Assembly (NCBI GenBank): GCA_044226485.1
Contig: JBGAGY010000001.1
Location: forward strand, 1 to 64,000
Direction: 5' to 3'
Length of the DNA stretch: 64,000 nucleotides
From: UBA6663 sp044226485
Lineage (GTDB): Bacteria; Chloroflexota; Anaerolineae; Anaerolineales; UBA6663
Shown here: positions 52,202 to 62,007 of the stretch, in pieces
Numbering within the stretch: position 1 is the first letter of the stretch
Layout: each line of letters begins with the position of its first letter
Notes under the pieces: model-generated
Databases searched by the model: none
Told to the model about the DNA's origin: nothing
What the model saw: only the letters and a program-made list of their open reading frames with translations
Position numbers and translations under genes: made by a program

Positions 52202-53191
52202 TCAGCGATCGGCCGGAAAGGAGATGCCGGCCTGCTTGCGCATGGCCTCGACGATCTCGACCACCGAGCGCGTCAGGTCGAGGCGCTTGATGCAGGCGGC
52301 ATGATCTGCGGCTTGCAGGAGGGGAACCAGGCCCTGGATCTCGTAGATCCAGCGGTCCGGGTCGGGCTGTGCGTTGTACGTTCGGTCCGACGTTCGCGTA
52401 ACGACACGGACCGACTCGAGAGCGTTCGCGCCGCCCTCGATGTAGAGATAGCCGTTCTCGCCCTCGATCTGGGCGAAGTTGACGCCCCAGGTGTCTTTGG
52501 CGCCGGAGAGCGTCGCCACGCTGTCGTCATACTGAAGCGTGACCACCCCGGACGTGTCGATGCCGTTGGCGAATCGATTGGGATCGTACCGCGCCGAGAC
52601 GGGCTTACCGAACAGGCTCACTGTGAAGTACACGTTGTAGTAGTTGATGTCCTGCAGGCAGCCGCCGGAGTACGCGGGATCGAAGATGTTGGTCACCTCG
52701 CCGGCCTTGAGGTTGTCGTAGCGGCTCGAGTATTGGCTGTAGTTGCACATGACGAGGCGGACACGCCCCGCCGCGGGCAGATACTCGCTGACCAGCTGAT
52801 AGTTCGGCAGAAAACTCGTCGGCACCATTTCATACAGAAACAGCCGCCGGTCTCGGGCCAGGCGAATGAGTTCGTCGGCCTCGCGCAGCGTGCTTGTGAA
52901 AGGCTTTTCGCACAGGACGTTCTTGCCGTGCTCGAGGGCGGCCCGGGCCTGATCGAAATGCAGGCTGTTCGGCGATGCGACGTAGATGTAGTCGATCGCC
53001 GGGTCAGCGAACAGCGCTTCAAGGTCGGTGTAGACCTTGTCCACTCCGAACGCGTCGGCCAGCGCCCGGCCTTTGCCCTCGGCGCGCGAATAGACGGCCT
53101 CACAGCGGATGCCCGCTGTCCGCGACACACCCGTCAGGATCCGGCTGACGATCGAGCCCGTACCGATTGTTCCGATTCGAATGTCATTCAC
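52202..53191 (-). CDS. Gfo/Idh/MocA-family oxidoreductase
   Basis: 329 residues. The N-terminal Rossmann domain has GTIGTGSIV near 6-14, and the EKP motif (LCEKPFTST) lies near residue 95. The C-terminal domain follows with YSGGCLQDINYYNV, where the Asp and following residues are expected near the active site. It reduces or oxidises a sugar or polyol with NAD(P). The start is GTG at 53191 with GGAGG 7 bases upstream; upstream reading into 53485 is spurious. It diverges from a GH13 gene, so sugar metabolism is likely. Confidence 0.9.
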   Translation of the reverse strand: MNDIRIGTIGTGSIVSRILTGVSRTAGIRCEAVYSRAEGKGRALADAFGVDKVYTDLEALFADPAIDYIYVASPNSLHFDQARAALEHGKNVLCEKPFTSTLREADELIRLARDRRLFLYEMVPTSFLPNYQLVSEYLPAAGRVRLVMCNYSQYSSRYDNLKAGEVTNIFDPAYSGGCLQDINYYNVYFTVSLFGKPVSARYDPNRFANGIDTSGVVTLQYDDSVATLSGAKDTWGVNFAQIEGENGYLYIEGGANALESVRVVTRTSDRTYNAQPDPDRWIYEIQGLVPLLQAADHAACIKRLDLTRSVVEIVEAMRKQAGISFPADR

Positions 53192-53263
53192 GGTCGACCT
53201 CCAGTTGTGGCCTGTCCTCATGTCGCGACCCGTTGACCACAGCGCGCCGATCGAAGCGGTGGG

Positions 53264-53269
53264 ATTATA
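53264..53269 (-). promoter_or_regulatory. -10 box of the oxidoreductase gene
   Basis: TATAAT on the minus strand, about 73 bases before the GTG. The -35 region is weak. The rest of the 340-base divergent gap (53192-53531) shows TAGAAT near 53469 as a possible -10 for the GH13 gene and nothing else I can name. Confidence 0.5.
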
Positions 53270-53531
53270 GATCGTCGAGTGGAAGGGTTGACCCGGACGC
53301 CAGGCCCATCGCGTCCACTTCGGCTCAGTGAGACATTTCGCCAGGCATTCAACCGAACGCCACAGAGGATCCCGCCTCCTGCTCGTTCGGCTCAAGTCGC
53401 GCGACGCGTGGCCAATGTGATGTGAAACACGAAGTCCCTGACCCGACACTCCGGGTCGGCGTCCATCTATTAGAATGCTAACCACAGCGTGTCCAGCGAC
53501 TTACACCCAGGCAGCGCCACCGCCGCCTTCT

Positions 53532-55046
53532 ATGGATCAAGACCCTATGAATCACTTCGCAGAACGCGAGCGAGATTGGCGTCATGGCGCCGTCGTTTAC
53601 CAGGTGCTCCTTGACAGGTTCGTGCCGTCGGCCGACCTCGACGCCAAGCGCGCCCTGTACCCTGCCCCCAAGGTGCTCCGTGAGTGGTCGGAGACACCGC
53701 AGCGGGGCGCGTACCTCGCCGAGGCCAGGCTGAACAGCCAGGAACTCGACTTCTGGGGTGGCGACTTCACCAGCCTCTTCACTCGTCTGGCTTATATCCA
53801 GCAACTCGGCGTAGACGCGCTCTATCTCAACCCGATCCACCTGGCGTACACCAATCACAAATACGACGCCCTCGACTTCAAGCAGATCTCGCCGGAGTTC
53901 GGCGATCGCGATGACTTCCGTCGGCTGGCCGCTGAGGCGCACCATCTGGGTCTGAAGGTCGTGCTTGACGGCGTCTTCAATCACATGGGACGAAACGCTC
54001 CAATCTTTCGAGACGCCTTCTCCAACCCGAACAGCGCCTGGCGTGAGTGGTTCGCCATCGGGTCCGAATACGAAGGTGGCGCACGTGTCTGGACCGGCTT
54101 CCAGAACCTGCCCGAGTTGAATCTCGAGAACGCTGAAGTGCGGGCCTACCTCTACGAGTCGCCCGACTCCGTGGTGCGCAGCTACCTGCGCGAGGGCGCC
54201 GATGGCTGGCGCCTGGACACCGCTTACGAGTTGGGTTACGACGTCCTGCGCGAGCTCACGCGCGCGGCCCACTCCGAGAAGGCCGATGCCTTGATCGTGG
54301 GCGAGGTTGTCAACTATCCCGACAAGTGGCTGGGCGCCATCGACGGCGTGATGAACTTCAGCCTGCGGCACATCGTGTGCGGAGTGGTCCTCGGCGAAAT
54401 CGCGCCGGCGACGGCCGGCCGAATGATCGAGCGAATGGTCAGCGACTCAGGCATCGAGCCGATGCTCAAATCGTGGATGGTGATCGACAACCACGACATC
54501 CCGCGCATGGCGACTCAATTTCCCCGGGCCACCCAGCGCCGGCTGGTTCAAGTGCTCCAGTTTACGCTGCCCGGCGCGCCGAACGTCTACTACGGCAGCG
54601 AAGTCGGCATGACCGGTGGCGCAGATCCCGAGAACCGCGGGCCGATGCGTTGGGACCTCGCGAACGACGACAACCCCGAGTTCACCTGGATCAAACAACT
54701 GATCGCGCTGCGCCGTGAGCACCGCGCCTTGAGGATCGGCGATTTTCGCAGGATCGAGTCGGATCGATTGCTGGCCTTCGAGCGCTACACCGACCGGGCG
54801 CTCGAGACGATGATCATCCTGGTCAACCCGTCGAACGCCGCCGTGACGGATCGGATCATGATCGCCAACGCTGATCTCATGGACGACACGCCGGTGTTCG
54901 ACGTCCTGGGACAAGCGGATGCGCCGCCCATGGCCACGGTTGGGGCGGGCTTCATGACCGCCACCATCCCGCCGGAAACCGCCGTCGTGCTGACGCCGCG
55001 CGAACGCCCGTTAGGGGGCTACAGCCGCTACAAACGGGTCAGATAG
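53532..55046 (+). CDS. GH13 alpha-amylase-family glycosidase (neopullulanase/cyclomaltodextrinase-like)
   Basis: 504 residues from ATG 53532. The conserved regions are DGVFNHMG, GWRLDTAY with nucleophile D229, GEVVNY with acid/base E258, and VIDNHDIPR with D322. No signal peptide is present, so it acts on imported maltodextrins. The early VYQVLLDRF and YLNPIHLAYTNHKYDALDF stretches are typical of neopullulanase-type GH13, though the usual N-terminal extra domain is missing. An upstream ATG at 53475 overlaps a likely -10 element and an ATG at 53547 is also possible; none has a good ribosome site. Confidence 0.9.
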   Translation: MDQDPMNHFAERERDWRHGAVVYQVLLDRFVPSADLDAKRALYPAPKVLREWSETPQRGAYLAEARLNSQELDFWGGDFTSLFTRLAYIQQLGVDALYLNPIHLAYTNHKYDALDFKQISPEFGDRDDFRRLAAEAHHLGLKVVLDGVFNHMGRNAPIFRDAFSNPNSAWREWFAIGSEYEGGARVWTGFQNLPELNLENAEVRAYLYESPDSVVRSYLREGADGWRLDTAYELGYDVLRELTRAAHSEKADALIVGEVVNYPDKWLGAIDGVMNFSLRHIVCGVVLGEIAPATAGRMIERMVSDSGIEPMLKSWMVIDNHDIPRMATQFPRATQRRLVQVLQFTLPGAPNVYYGSEVGMTGGADPENRGPMRWDLANDDNPEFTWIKQLIALRREHRALRIGDFRRIESDRLLAFERYTDRALETMIILVNPSNAAVTDRIMIANADLMDDTPVFDVLGQADAPPMATVGAGFMTATIPPETAVVLTPRERPLGGYSRYKRVR

Positions 55047-55104
55047 AGCCCGGTTGCCGGCACTCACATCAGTCGGGCGCATGGAACGCGGCGGTCCGGT
55101 GGCA

Positions 55105-55596
55105 TCATTGGGCGACCCGTCGAAAAGCACCGATGAGCAGCAGGACGAACACGACCGCCGCCGCTAACGTAGGCCAGAAACCCAATGGCGCCCGGATCAA
55201 GAGGCTGATCCCCGCGAGGCTTCCGCCCAACGCCACAGCGACCCCAAGGCGTCGCAGGTGGCGCTGACTGAGGTCCTCGACGCCCTGCGCTTCCGCTTGC
55301 GACGTGCGCTGCTCGAAGCGCACAAGATCCCAGACAGCGAGAGCCGCGAGTTGCGCCACAAGTGGCAGCCAGGCCGACCGGCTGAGCACGGTGGCCGCCA
55401 GGCTGAGCAACGCCACACCGATCAGCCAGAGCCCGCTCGCCCATGTCCAGCGACGCTCGCTCACGATCCACACTGCGGCGCCCAGAACCGCCACCGCGGC
55501 CGCGGCCAGCCAGAAACCCGGGATCGCAAAGGCCAGCACCAACGCCGCGATTGTCACGGCCAGCGCGGCCCGGCGAACCGTCCTGACGCGATTCAT
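55105..55596 (-). CDS. Membrane protein at the end of the MoxR operon
   Basis: 163 residues with five or six hydrophobic helices and a short charged loop near residues 92-115 (RFEQRTSQAEAQGVEDLSQ). I do not recognise a family. Its ATG overlaps the DUF58 stop by 4 bases, so it is translated with that operon. Confidence 0.75.
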   Translation of the reverse strand: MNRVRTVRRAALAVTIAALVLAFAIPGFWLAAAAVAVLGAAVWIVSERRWTWASGLWLIGVALLSLAATVLSRSAWLPLVAQLAALAVWDLVRFEQRTSQAEAQGVEDLSQRHLRRLGVAVALGGSLAGISLLIRAPLGFWPTLAAAVVFVLLLIGAFRRVAQ

Positions 55597-56891
55597 CGGC
55601 GCGCCTCCAAGTGTTGGCGGCTGGTCTTTAAGGTTCGGGCCACCTGCTCGAGGGCTGGAGCGATCGGTTGATCCACGCGCCAGGGCACGGTCTGGACCCC
55701 GGCCCGGCTCAGACGTTGTAACAACATGGCGCGCTCGATTCGAGCAAGCCGCTCCGCCAGAACGAAATCGGCGTTCTCAGGGTCCGCGGTCTCGAGGCGC
55801 TCGGCATACAAGGGATCGGGGCTCACGACCAGCACGGCATAACCGCTGGCCCGTAGTTGCACCAGAAGGTCAAGGTCGGCGGGCACCAGCGGCCCGACAT
55901 AGACGACCTGGCCGTTGGCCGGGAGCAGCCGCACCGGCAGATTGCGCAGCGCTTCGAAGGCGTAGTTCACGCCGGTGTCGGCCGCGGCCAACACACGCAT
56001 GATCTTCTCGAGTTGATGTTTGCCGTAGCCTGGATAGACCCGGGTGATCCCGGCGCCATACACCAACACGCTGACGCAATGCCCGGCCGAGAGGAAGCCC
56101 TGCGCCAGGCCGGCTGTGGCTTCGACCGCGTAGTCAAGTATCCGGCGGCCCTTGACCCGTTGATCAGTGTGCGGGCGCGCGTCCACGACCAGGCAGACGT
56201 CGGCGACGCGGTCGAGCTCGAACTCGTTCGCATAGAGCTCAGCGTCATGACGCGCCGAAACCCGCCAGTTGATGCGGCGCAACGAATCGCCGAGTTGATA
56301 TTCGCGAACGCCGAGAAAGTCCTGCCCCGCCCCACGCCGACGCGACGGGATCGGCCCCGAGAACCCTTTCGTCTGCGGCGGACGGATGGGAAGCGGGGGC
56401 AGATGGGTCACGCGCGGGTAGACCAGCAGCATGGCCGGCGCGGCCAGAGTGAACGGCTTCTCGAAGAGCGCGAAGGAATCGCGCGCCATGGCACGGACCG
56501 GCTCGAAGATATAGCGTCCCCGCGTGCCGCTGAGCGAGAATTCCAGCTCGATCGTGTCTCCTGTTGGAAGATGCACCACGCGCCAGGGTTCGCCCGAGCT
56601 GATCTGCAATCCGAGCGGCCAGGCGTCGCGCAGGGCCACTTCGGGCAGCGAGGCTCCGTTGTTCGTCACCGTCAGTGAAAGCGTGATGGGCAGGTCTTCG
56701 GAGATGCGATCGGTGCTCAACTGACGCGCTGCGGAGAGCGCAGGGCCTGTCGGTCGCTCGAACCAGCCGAGCATCAGGTAGACGGCCAGAGGCAGTACCA
56801 GCGCGATCCATTCGCCCTGGTACAGAAAGAGGCCTGCCAGCACCATGCCGAGCAGCAGCCCGGCCGCCAACCAGAACGCGCGCGACGTCAT
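55593..56891 (-). CDS. DUF58-domain protein with N-terminal membrane helices
   Basis: 432 residues. Two N-terminal helices (about 5-45) are followed by a beta-rich region. The DUF58 signature GAGQDFLGVREYQLGDSLRRINW lies near 205-227, leading into a von Willebrand A-like domain (VADVCLVVDARPHTD with a MIDAS-like DxR start). DUF58 proteins partner with MoxR ATPases as chaperone-like systems for protein or cofactor maturation. It overlaps MoxR by 4 bases. Confidence 0.9.
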   Translation of the reverse strand: MTSRAFWLAAGLLLGMVLAGLFLYQGEWIALVLPLAVYLMLGWFERPTGPALSAARQLSTDRISEDLPITLSLTVTNNGASLPEVALRDAWPLGLQISSGEPWRVVHLPTGDTIELEFSLSGTRGRYIFEPVRAMARDSFALFEKPFTLAAPAMLLVYPRVTHLPPLPIRPPQTKGFSGPIPSRRRGAGQDFLGVREYQLGDSLRRINWRVSARHDAELYANEFELDRVADVCLVVDARPHTDQRVKGRRILDYAVEATAGLAQGFLSAGHCVSVLVYGAGITRVYPGYGKHQLEKIMRVLAAADTGVNYAFEALRNLPVRLLPANGQVVYVGPLVPADLDLLVQLRASGYAVLVVSPDPLYAERLETADPENADFVLAERLARIERAMLLQRLSRAGVQTVPWRVDQPIAPALEQVARTLKTSRQHLEARR

Positions 56892-57853
56892 AGATCCTTC
56901 ACGACCGGCACCGGCACGGCGCCGACGATCTCGTCGACGATCCGGCCGGCGGCCTGGCGGCTGTTCCAGAGGTCAGGCTCCAAAATGAGACGATGCCCGA
57001 GCACACCCTGCGCGAACAGTTTGATGTCGTCAGGGATCGTGTAGGCGCGGCCGCGGATAGCGGCCCAGGCGCGTGCCAGCTTGAGCAGCGCCAGGGCGCC
57101 GCGCGGGCTGGCACCGACTGTGATGTGCCGATGCTCATGCGTCTTCTGCACGATGTCGACGATGTAGCCCTCGAGGTCCTCGTCCACGTAGACCTCTTCC
57201 ACGGCTGCCCGCATTGCCAGAAAGCCCGCGGTGTCCGTCACGGGCTTGAGCGAGAAGCCGTCCTGGCGGCGCTGCTGACGACGGCGCAGGATCTCCTGGG
57301 CATCGCCGCGGTTGGGATACCCGAGCGCCAGCTTGAGCATGAAGCGATCCAGTTGCGCCTCGGGCAGCGGGAAGGTGCCTTCATATTCGATCGGGTTCTG
57401 GGTCGCCATGACGATGAAGGGGTCGGGGAGCGGCATCGTCTCGCCTTCAAGGCTGACCTGATATTCCTGCATGGCCTCGAGCAGGGCCGATTGCGTCTTC
57501 GGTGATGCGCGGTTGATCTCGTCGGCCAGGATCAGGTTGGCGAAGATCGAGCCTTTGCGCAGGGTGAACTGCCCCTGGTTGCGATCGAAGATGTAACCAC
57601 CCGTGATGTCGCCGGGCAACAGGTCGGGTGTGAACTGGATGCGCTTGAAGGCCATGCCCAGCGCGGTCGCGAAGCTGTTGGCGATCAGGGTCTTGGCCAG
57701 CCCCGGGTAGTCTTCGAGGAGCACATGCCCGCCCGAGCACAGACAGGCGGCCAGGATCATCTCGAGAGCCTGCCGCTTGCCGACCACCGCCTTCTCGACT
57801 TCGGCGATGATGGTTGCCGAACGCTCGGCGACTTCAGCGTGGGTGAGTGTCAT
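56888..57853 (-). CDS. MoxR-family AAA+ ATPase
   Basis: 321 residues. Walker A-like GGHVLLEDYPGLAKT (about 40-54), Walker B LILADEINRASPKTQSALLEAM near 108-129, sensor 1 ATQNPIEYEG and a C-terminal lid domain are all typical of MoxR ATPases. The start overlaps the end of the upstream gene by 20 bases. It would remodel a client protein together with the DUF58 protein. Confidence 0.95.
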   Translation of the reverse strand: MTLTHAEVAERSATIIAEVEKAVVGKRQALEMILAACLCSGGHVLLEDYPGLAKTLIANSFATALGMAFKRIQFTPDLLPGDITGGYIFDRNQGQFTLRKGSIFANLILADEINRASPKTQSALLEAMQEYQVSLEGETMPLPDPFIVMATQNPIEYEGTFPLPEAQLDRFMLKLALGYPNRGDAQEILRRRQQRRQDGFSLKPVTDTAGFLAMRAAVEEVYVDEDLEGYIVDIVQKTHEHRHITVGASPRGALALLKLARAWAAIRGRAYTIPDDIKLFAQGVLGHRLILEPDLWNSRQAAGRIVDEIVGAVPVPVVKDL

Positions 57854-58472
57854 TCACGACCTCCATCAAGTCCTCCAGATAATCCAGGGTTCCATTCAAC
57901 TCAGGGCTCGATCGCGCGGCCCCGGGTCGGTTCAGCCTCGATGTAAACCAACGGCCGATCCGATCCCACCAGCGAACGTGCTGCTGACTGGAAAGCCGGT
58001 TCATGCCAAGCATCGACCGCATGACATCCGGCAGGGGCAGTTGGTCCTGTCGCAGTTGTCGTCGGACGTCGTCAACGGACTGGTGGTGTCGGTGAGCCCA
58101 GAGTTCGGTGATCAACCGGCGCATCTCCGAGCGGAACGAGTCCTGGGCGATGTCGGATGCGCGACTGGCCAGCACCTGGTTACGCCAGTGTTGAATCCGC
58201 CCCGTCGGCGCGACCCGCGCCTGGGGCTGGGGCACGACGTCATGTTCGATCGGCTGGCGCCGGATGGTGGCCACGCCCAGGACGAGCGCCGCGATCAGAG
58301 CGACGGTCCACAGACAGCCCTGGTCGAAACTGCGGAGCAACAGCCCCGAGAACCAGACGAGATACAGGATCGGCACCACCACCACCTCGCGGACCGTATC
58401 CTGGAAAAACAGAGCCGCGACGAGTGCCAGCGCGAAGACGCCGATGGCCACACCGATGGGTCCGGCCTTCAT
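57834..58472 (-). CDS. Hypothetical membrane protein in the MoxR operon
   Basis: 212 residues: two or three hydrophobic helices in the first 70 residues, then a cytoplasmic tail rich in Arg and Gln (FRSEMRRLITELWAHRHH). No family is recognised. The gene overlaps both neighbours by a few bases and belongs to the operon. Confidence 0.75.
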   Translation of the reverse strand: MKAGPIGVAIGVFALALVAALFFQDTVREVVVVPILYLVWFSGLLLRSFDQGCLWTVALIAALVLGVATIRRQPIEHDVVPQPQARVAPTGRIQHWRNQVLASRASDIAQDSFRSEMRRLITELWAHRHHQSVDDVRRQLRQDQLPLPDVMRSMLGMNRLSSQQHVRWWDRIGRWFTSRLNRPGAARSSPELNGTLDYLEDLMEVVNDTHPR

Positions 58473-59356
58473 GCTCGCCCCCGGCAGTACGCGACCACGG
58501 CGGCCAGGCTCTCGGTGGCGTGTTTCTGCTCGGCTTCGCCGGCCGCCTGTCGACCATAGCGAACCTGCTCAAACAGCCGGGTCAGTTGCGCTACAGGTTG
58601 GGCCGGCAGACCGCGTTGCACGAGCTCGGTCTGAAACTCCGCTGGCGTCATGGTGCGAGAGCGCTCGATGCCGCGCGAGTCGCGCAAGGTGTGGCTCATC
58701 TGGACGTAACAGGCCACGATGACGTTCTCCAGGGAGTCGCCCGCCGAGAGCGCAGTGAGCGCCGTCTGAGCCTGATCGGCCAACGACTCGAGCGCGGCGT
58801 CAGCCACCGGCTCAGGTCGCGGTAGGAATCGCACGATCAGGTAAGCCGCCAGCGCGCCGGCCGCCGCCAGGCCGCCGGCTGCCACCGCGATCATCCATGG
58901 CTCGATGTGAGCGCTGAACGCGGGCAGCGCCTGAGCGCCGTCTGTCGCATCCGGCGGCGCCTCGTCCTCGGCCTGCTGTTGGATCTCTGCTGCGGGACTG
59001 GCCGGCGTCAACGGGTGGTCGGCCAGATAGCTCGCGAAGGCCCAGATGACCGCAAAAAGGATGACGTCGGCCAGCAGGCGCCGTCGGCCTTCCGGCGAGA
59101 AGAGGTTGATGACGATATACACCGGAATCGCGACGATCGCGACAGCGAGCAACCCGCGGAACAACCAGATGAACCAGTCGGCCCTCTCAGCCAGCGAACC
59201 GACGCTGCCCTGTGGAGAGGCGGCAAACGGCAACAGGAGGCCGGCGCCGCGCTCGAGCTTCAGCGCAGGAAGACTCATCGCCAGCAGAACCATCAACACG
59301 ACCCCGCCGACGACGATTCGAGCCGAGTTCGACCTGACAAGCGAAGAAATGTTCAT
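58469..59356 (-). CDS. DUF4129-domain membrane protein
   Basis: 295 residues. A first helix at about 14-32 and others near 62-85, 92-112 and 155-177 are followed by a C-terminal cytoplasmic segment resembling DUF4129 (NVIVACYVQMSHTLRDSRG, then TPAEFQTELVQRGLP and LTRLFEQVRYGR). DUF4129 proteins accompany MoxR-DUF58 systems, often with a transglutaminase-like protein, which is missing here. It is the first gene of the five-gene overlapping operon. Confidence 0.85.
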   Translation of the reverse strand: MNISSLVRSNSARIVVGGVVLMVLLAMSLPALKLERGAGLLLPFAASPQGSVGSLAERADWFIWLFRGLLAVAIVAIPVYIVINLFSPEGRRRLLADVILFAVIWAFASYLADHPLTPASPAAEIQQQAEDEAPPDATDGAQALPAFSAHIEPWMIAVAAGGLAAAGALAAYLIVRFLPRPEPVADAALESLADQAQTALTALSAGDSLENVIVACYVQMSHTLRDSRGIERSRTMTPAEFQTELVQRGLPAQPVAQLTRLFEQVRYGRQAAGEAEQKHATESLAAVVAYCRGRA

Positions 59357-59416
59357 CCGTCTCGGTTGACCCCGAAAGTAAGGACCCTGGCCGGTTCACG
59401 TCGGCCCCTGCAACTG

Positions 59417-59520
59417 CCGCCGGCACTATCCGCCGGCACTGTCCGCCGGCACTATCCGCCGGCACTGTCCGCCGGCACTATCCGCCGGCACTGTCCGCCG
59501 GCACTATCCGCCGGCACTAT
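59417..59520. repeat. Tandem repeat: eight copies of a 13-bp unit
   Basis: The unit CCGCCGGCACTRT is repeated eight times without interruption, with the variable base reading A, G, A, G, A, G, A, A. This gives a 26-bp higher period. Each unit contains the palindrome GCCGGC. It lies in the 220-base gap between the beta-glucosidase stop and the DUF4129 start. The rest of that gap has no gene. Confidence 0.95.
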
Positions 59521-59576
59521 ACCAGGGTGAGCGCTGGTCGTCGGCCACGGAGCTCGGCTGCGGAGCTCGGCTGCGG

Positions 59577-61985
59577 TCAGCTCTGAGCGCCGCCCGATCT
59601 GATCAACTCCCAGAGGCCTTTAAGATAGCGCCCATTGATCATCGTCAACAGCGCTTCAACGCGGGCACGCCCAAGAATATCGGCCATGCCGCGCAGGGGC
59701 ATCTCGTGGATCGTGACGCCGATGATCATGCCCACGACCGGGTTGCCGGTGTCCTTGATCATCTTCGCGGTCTGTCTTTTGATCAGGCCGTAGAACTGCC
59801 GGGCGATGAAAGAGTCGTCCATGTCGGCCAGCGTCGTGACCATGGTGTATTCGCCTTTGCGCGGTTTCACGTTCGGCGGCACCGGTCGTCCGAGCAGTTG
59901 TTCGAAGTCCGCCTGGCTGAAGGATCGGCCCGCCCCGACCTTGATGTACGCGGCCAACCGCTCCCGATCGACCGAGGAGACCACTCCCTGGGCCACGCGG
60001 GCGCAGAGGACTGTGAGGCGGATGTCGCGCGACGATGCGCCGACCATGATCTCGAAGTCACCGGCCTCGACGACCCAGGTGTGGCTCGGGACGTCGTAGT
60101 AGGCGAAAGCGCGCGTATCGAGCGTGATGGAAACCTCGACTTCTTCGCCGGGCTTCAGGTCGACCTTGGCGAAGCCCTTCAGCTCCTTGGCGGGTCGGAA
60201 GGCCGTCGACTGCACGTCGCGGACGTAGACCTGGGCGACCTCTTTGCCCGCTACGGCCCCGGTGTTCTTGACTTTGAAGCGAACCACAACGTTCTCGCCG
60301 TCAGGCGTCGCCACCAGGTCGCGATAGGCGAAGGTCGTGTAGCTCAGCCCATGTCCGAACGGGAAGAGGACGTCGGCACCGGCGCTGTCGTACCAGCGAT
60401 AGCCCACGTACAGGCTTTCGCGGTACTCGACGATCACCGGTCCGCCCGGGAAGGGCTGGGCCGGCGTGTCGGCCAGCGTCAGCGGGAACGTCTCGGCCAG
60501 CTTGCCGCTCGGGTTGACCTTGCCGGCCAGGATGTCGGCGATCGCGCCCGCTCCGGCCTGCCCGCCCAGGTAACCCTCCAGCACCGCAGACACGCTTCCG
60601 ATCCAGGGCATCGCCACCGGCGCACCATTGCTGAGCACCACAACGACGTCTGCGTGAGCTGCCACCAGACGCGTGATGAGGGCCTCGTGTCCCGGAGGCA
60701 GGTTCAGGTGGCGGCGATCAAGTCCCTCCACCTCGTACAGGTCGGTCAGGCCAGCGCAGATCACCACCACGTCGGCGTTCTGCGCCGCATCCAGCGCCTC
60801 CTGGATCAGGCCCTCATCGGCAGCGTCGCCGCTTTCGGTGTAGCCAGGTGCATAGGTGAGGCCGGCCTGCCCCACCAGCTTCGCAAGCTCGTCATAGAGG
60901 TTGTCGAGCCGGGTCGGGTTCATCTGCGAGCTGCCGGCGCCCTGATAGCGCGGCTGTCTGGCGAAGCGGCCGATCAGCGCGATCGAAGCGCCGGCCCGCA
61001 GCGGCAAAAGACCGCGCTCGTTCTTGAGCAACACGGCGCCCTCCCCCGCCACGCGTCGCGCCAGGGCGTGATGGGCATCCGCGTCATAGGTGAAGTCGGT
61101 CGAGCGCGAGAGCGTATCCTGGGCTTTGCCGATCAAGGTCAGGATCCGCTCCACAGCGTTGTCGAGCACGGCCACGTCGAGCGCGCCGGAATTCACGGCC
61201 GCGATGATCCTGGCGGTGTTGGTCTTCGCTGGCCCCGGCATCTCGAGGTCCACACCGGCCTTGAGCGCATCGACGCGCTCGTTCATGGCAGTCCAGTCTG
61301 TGACGACCAGCCCCTGGTGCCCCCACTCGCCCTTCAGGATGTCGGTCATGAGCGCGCCATGATCGCTGGCGTAGATGCCGTTGATGCGGTTGTACGAGCA
61401 CATGACCGTCCACGGCTGCGCTCCCTTGACCGCCATCTCGTAGCCGGCGAGGTAGATCTCGCGCATGGTGCGCTCGTCGACGACGGAGTCGGTCGTCATG
61501 CGCCGGGTCTCCTGGTTGTTGAGCGCGAAGTGTTTGACTGATGTGCCGATGCCCTGGCTCTGGACTCCTGTGATGTGGCTCTTGGCGATCTCGCCCGTGA
61601 GGTATGGATCCTCCGAGAAGTACTCGAAATTACGCCCGCACAGCGGCGAGCGTTTGATGTTCATGCCCGGCCCGAGGATCACGCTGACCTTCTCCTGGCG
61701 GCATTCCTCGCCGAGCGCGACGCCGACCTGATGGATCAGATCGCGGTTCCAGGTCGCGGCCAGCGCCGAGGCTGTCGGGAAGCACGTGGCCGGCGCGGTG
61801 TCGGTGAGCCCCACGCTCGACGCATCGCCGAGCTGCTTGCGCAGTCCGTGTGGACCATCGGTGACCATGATCGACGGGATGCCGAGCCTTTCGATCCCGC
61901 GCAGATACCAGAAGTTCAGGCCGGAACACAGCGACGCTTTTTCTTCGAGGGTCAGTTGTTGCAGCAGGTGTTGATCAATGTTCAT
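59577..61985 (-). CDS. GH3 beta-glucosidase
   Basis: 802 residues with the GH3 N-terminal barrel (VTDGPHGLRKQ, GPGMNIKRSPLCGRNFEYFSEDP, KHFALNNQE), nucleophile Asp in VVTDWTAM near 235, the GH3 C-terminal domain (IALIGRFA, GYLGGQAGAGAIADIL) and a fibronectin-III-like end near 570-640. A further C-terminal stretch of about 130 residues follows. It has no signal peptide, so it hydrolyses imported beta-glucosides. The gene is 22 bases after the tetR stop and is probably co-transcribed. Confidence 0.93.
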   Translation of the reverse strand: MNIDQHLLQQLTLEEKASLCSGLNFWYLRGIERLGIPSIMVTDGPHGLRKQLGDASSVGLTDTAPATCFPTASALAATWNRDLIHQVGVALGEECRQEKVSVILGPGMNIKRSPLCGRNFEYFSEDPYLTGEIAKSHITGVQSQGIGTSVKHFALNNQETRRMTTDSVVDERTMREIYLAGYEMAVKGAQPWTVMCSYNRINGIYASDHGALMTDILKGEWGHQGLVVTDWTAMNERVDALKAGVDLEMPGPAKTNTARIIAAVNSGALDVAVLDNAVERILTLIGKAQDTLSRSTDFTYDADAHHALARRVAGEGAVLLKNERGLLPLRAGASIALIGRFARQPRYQGAGSSQMNPTRLDNLYDELAKLVGQAGLTYAPGYTESGDAADEGLIQEALDAAQNADVVVICAGLTDLYEVEGLDRRHLNLPPGHEALITRLVAAHADVVVVLSNGAPVAMPWIGSVSAVLEGYLGGQAGAGAIADILAGKVNPSGKLAETFPLTLADTPAQPFPGGPVIVEYRESLYVGYRWYDSAGADVLFPFGHGLSYTTFAYRDLVATPDGENVVVRFKVKNTGAVAGKEVAQVYVRDVQSTAFRPAKELKGFAKVDLKPGEEVEVSITLDTRAFAYYDVPSHTWVVEAGDFEIMVGASSRDIRLTVLCARVAQGVVSSVDRERLAAYIKVGAGRSFSQADFEQLLGRPVPPNVKPRKGEYTMVTTLADMDDSFIARQFYGLIKRQTAKMIKDTGNPVVGMIIGVTIHEMPLRGMADILGRARVEALLTMINGRYLKGLWELIRSGGAQS

Positions 61986-62007
61986 GGCGGGAAGAGATCA
62001 TCCGAAC

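Noticed and set aside
59417..59520. CRISPR array
   Set aside because: The repeats are contiguous 13-bp units with no spacers and no cas genes are near.
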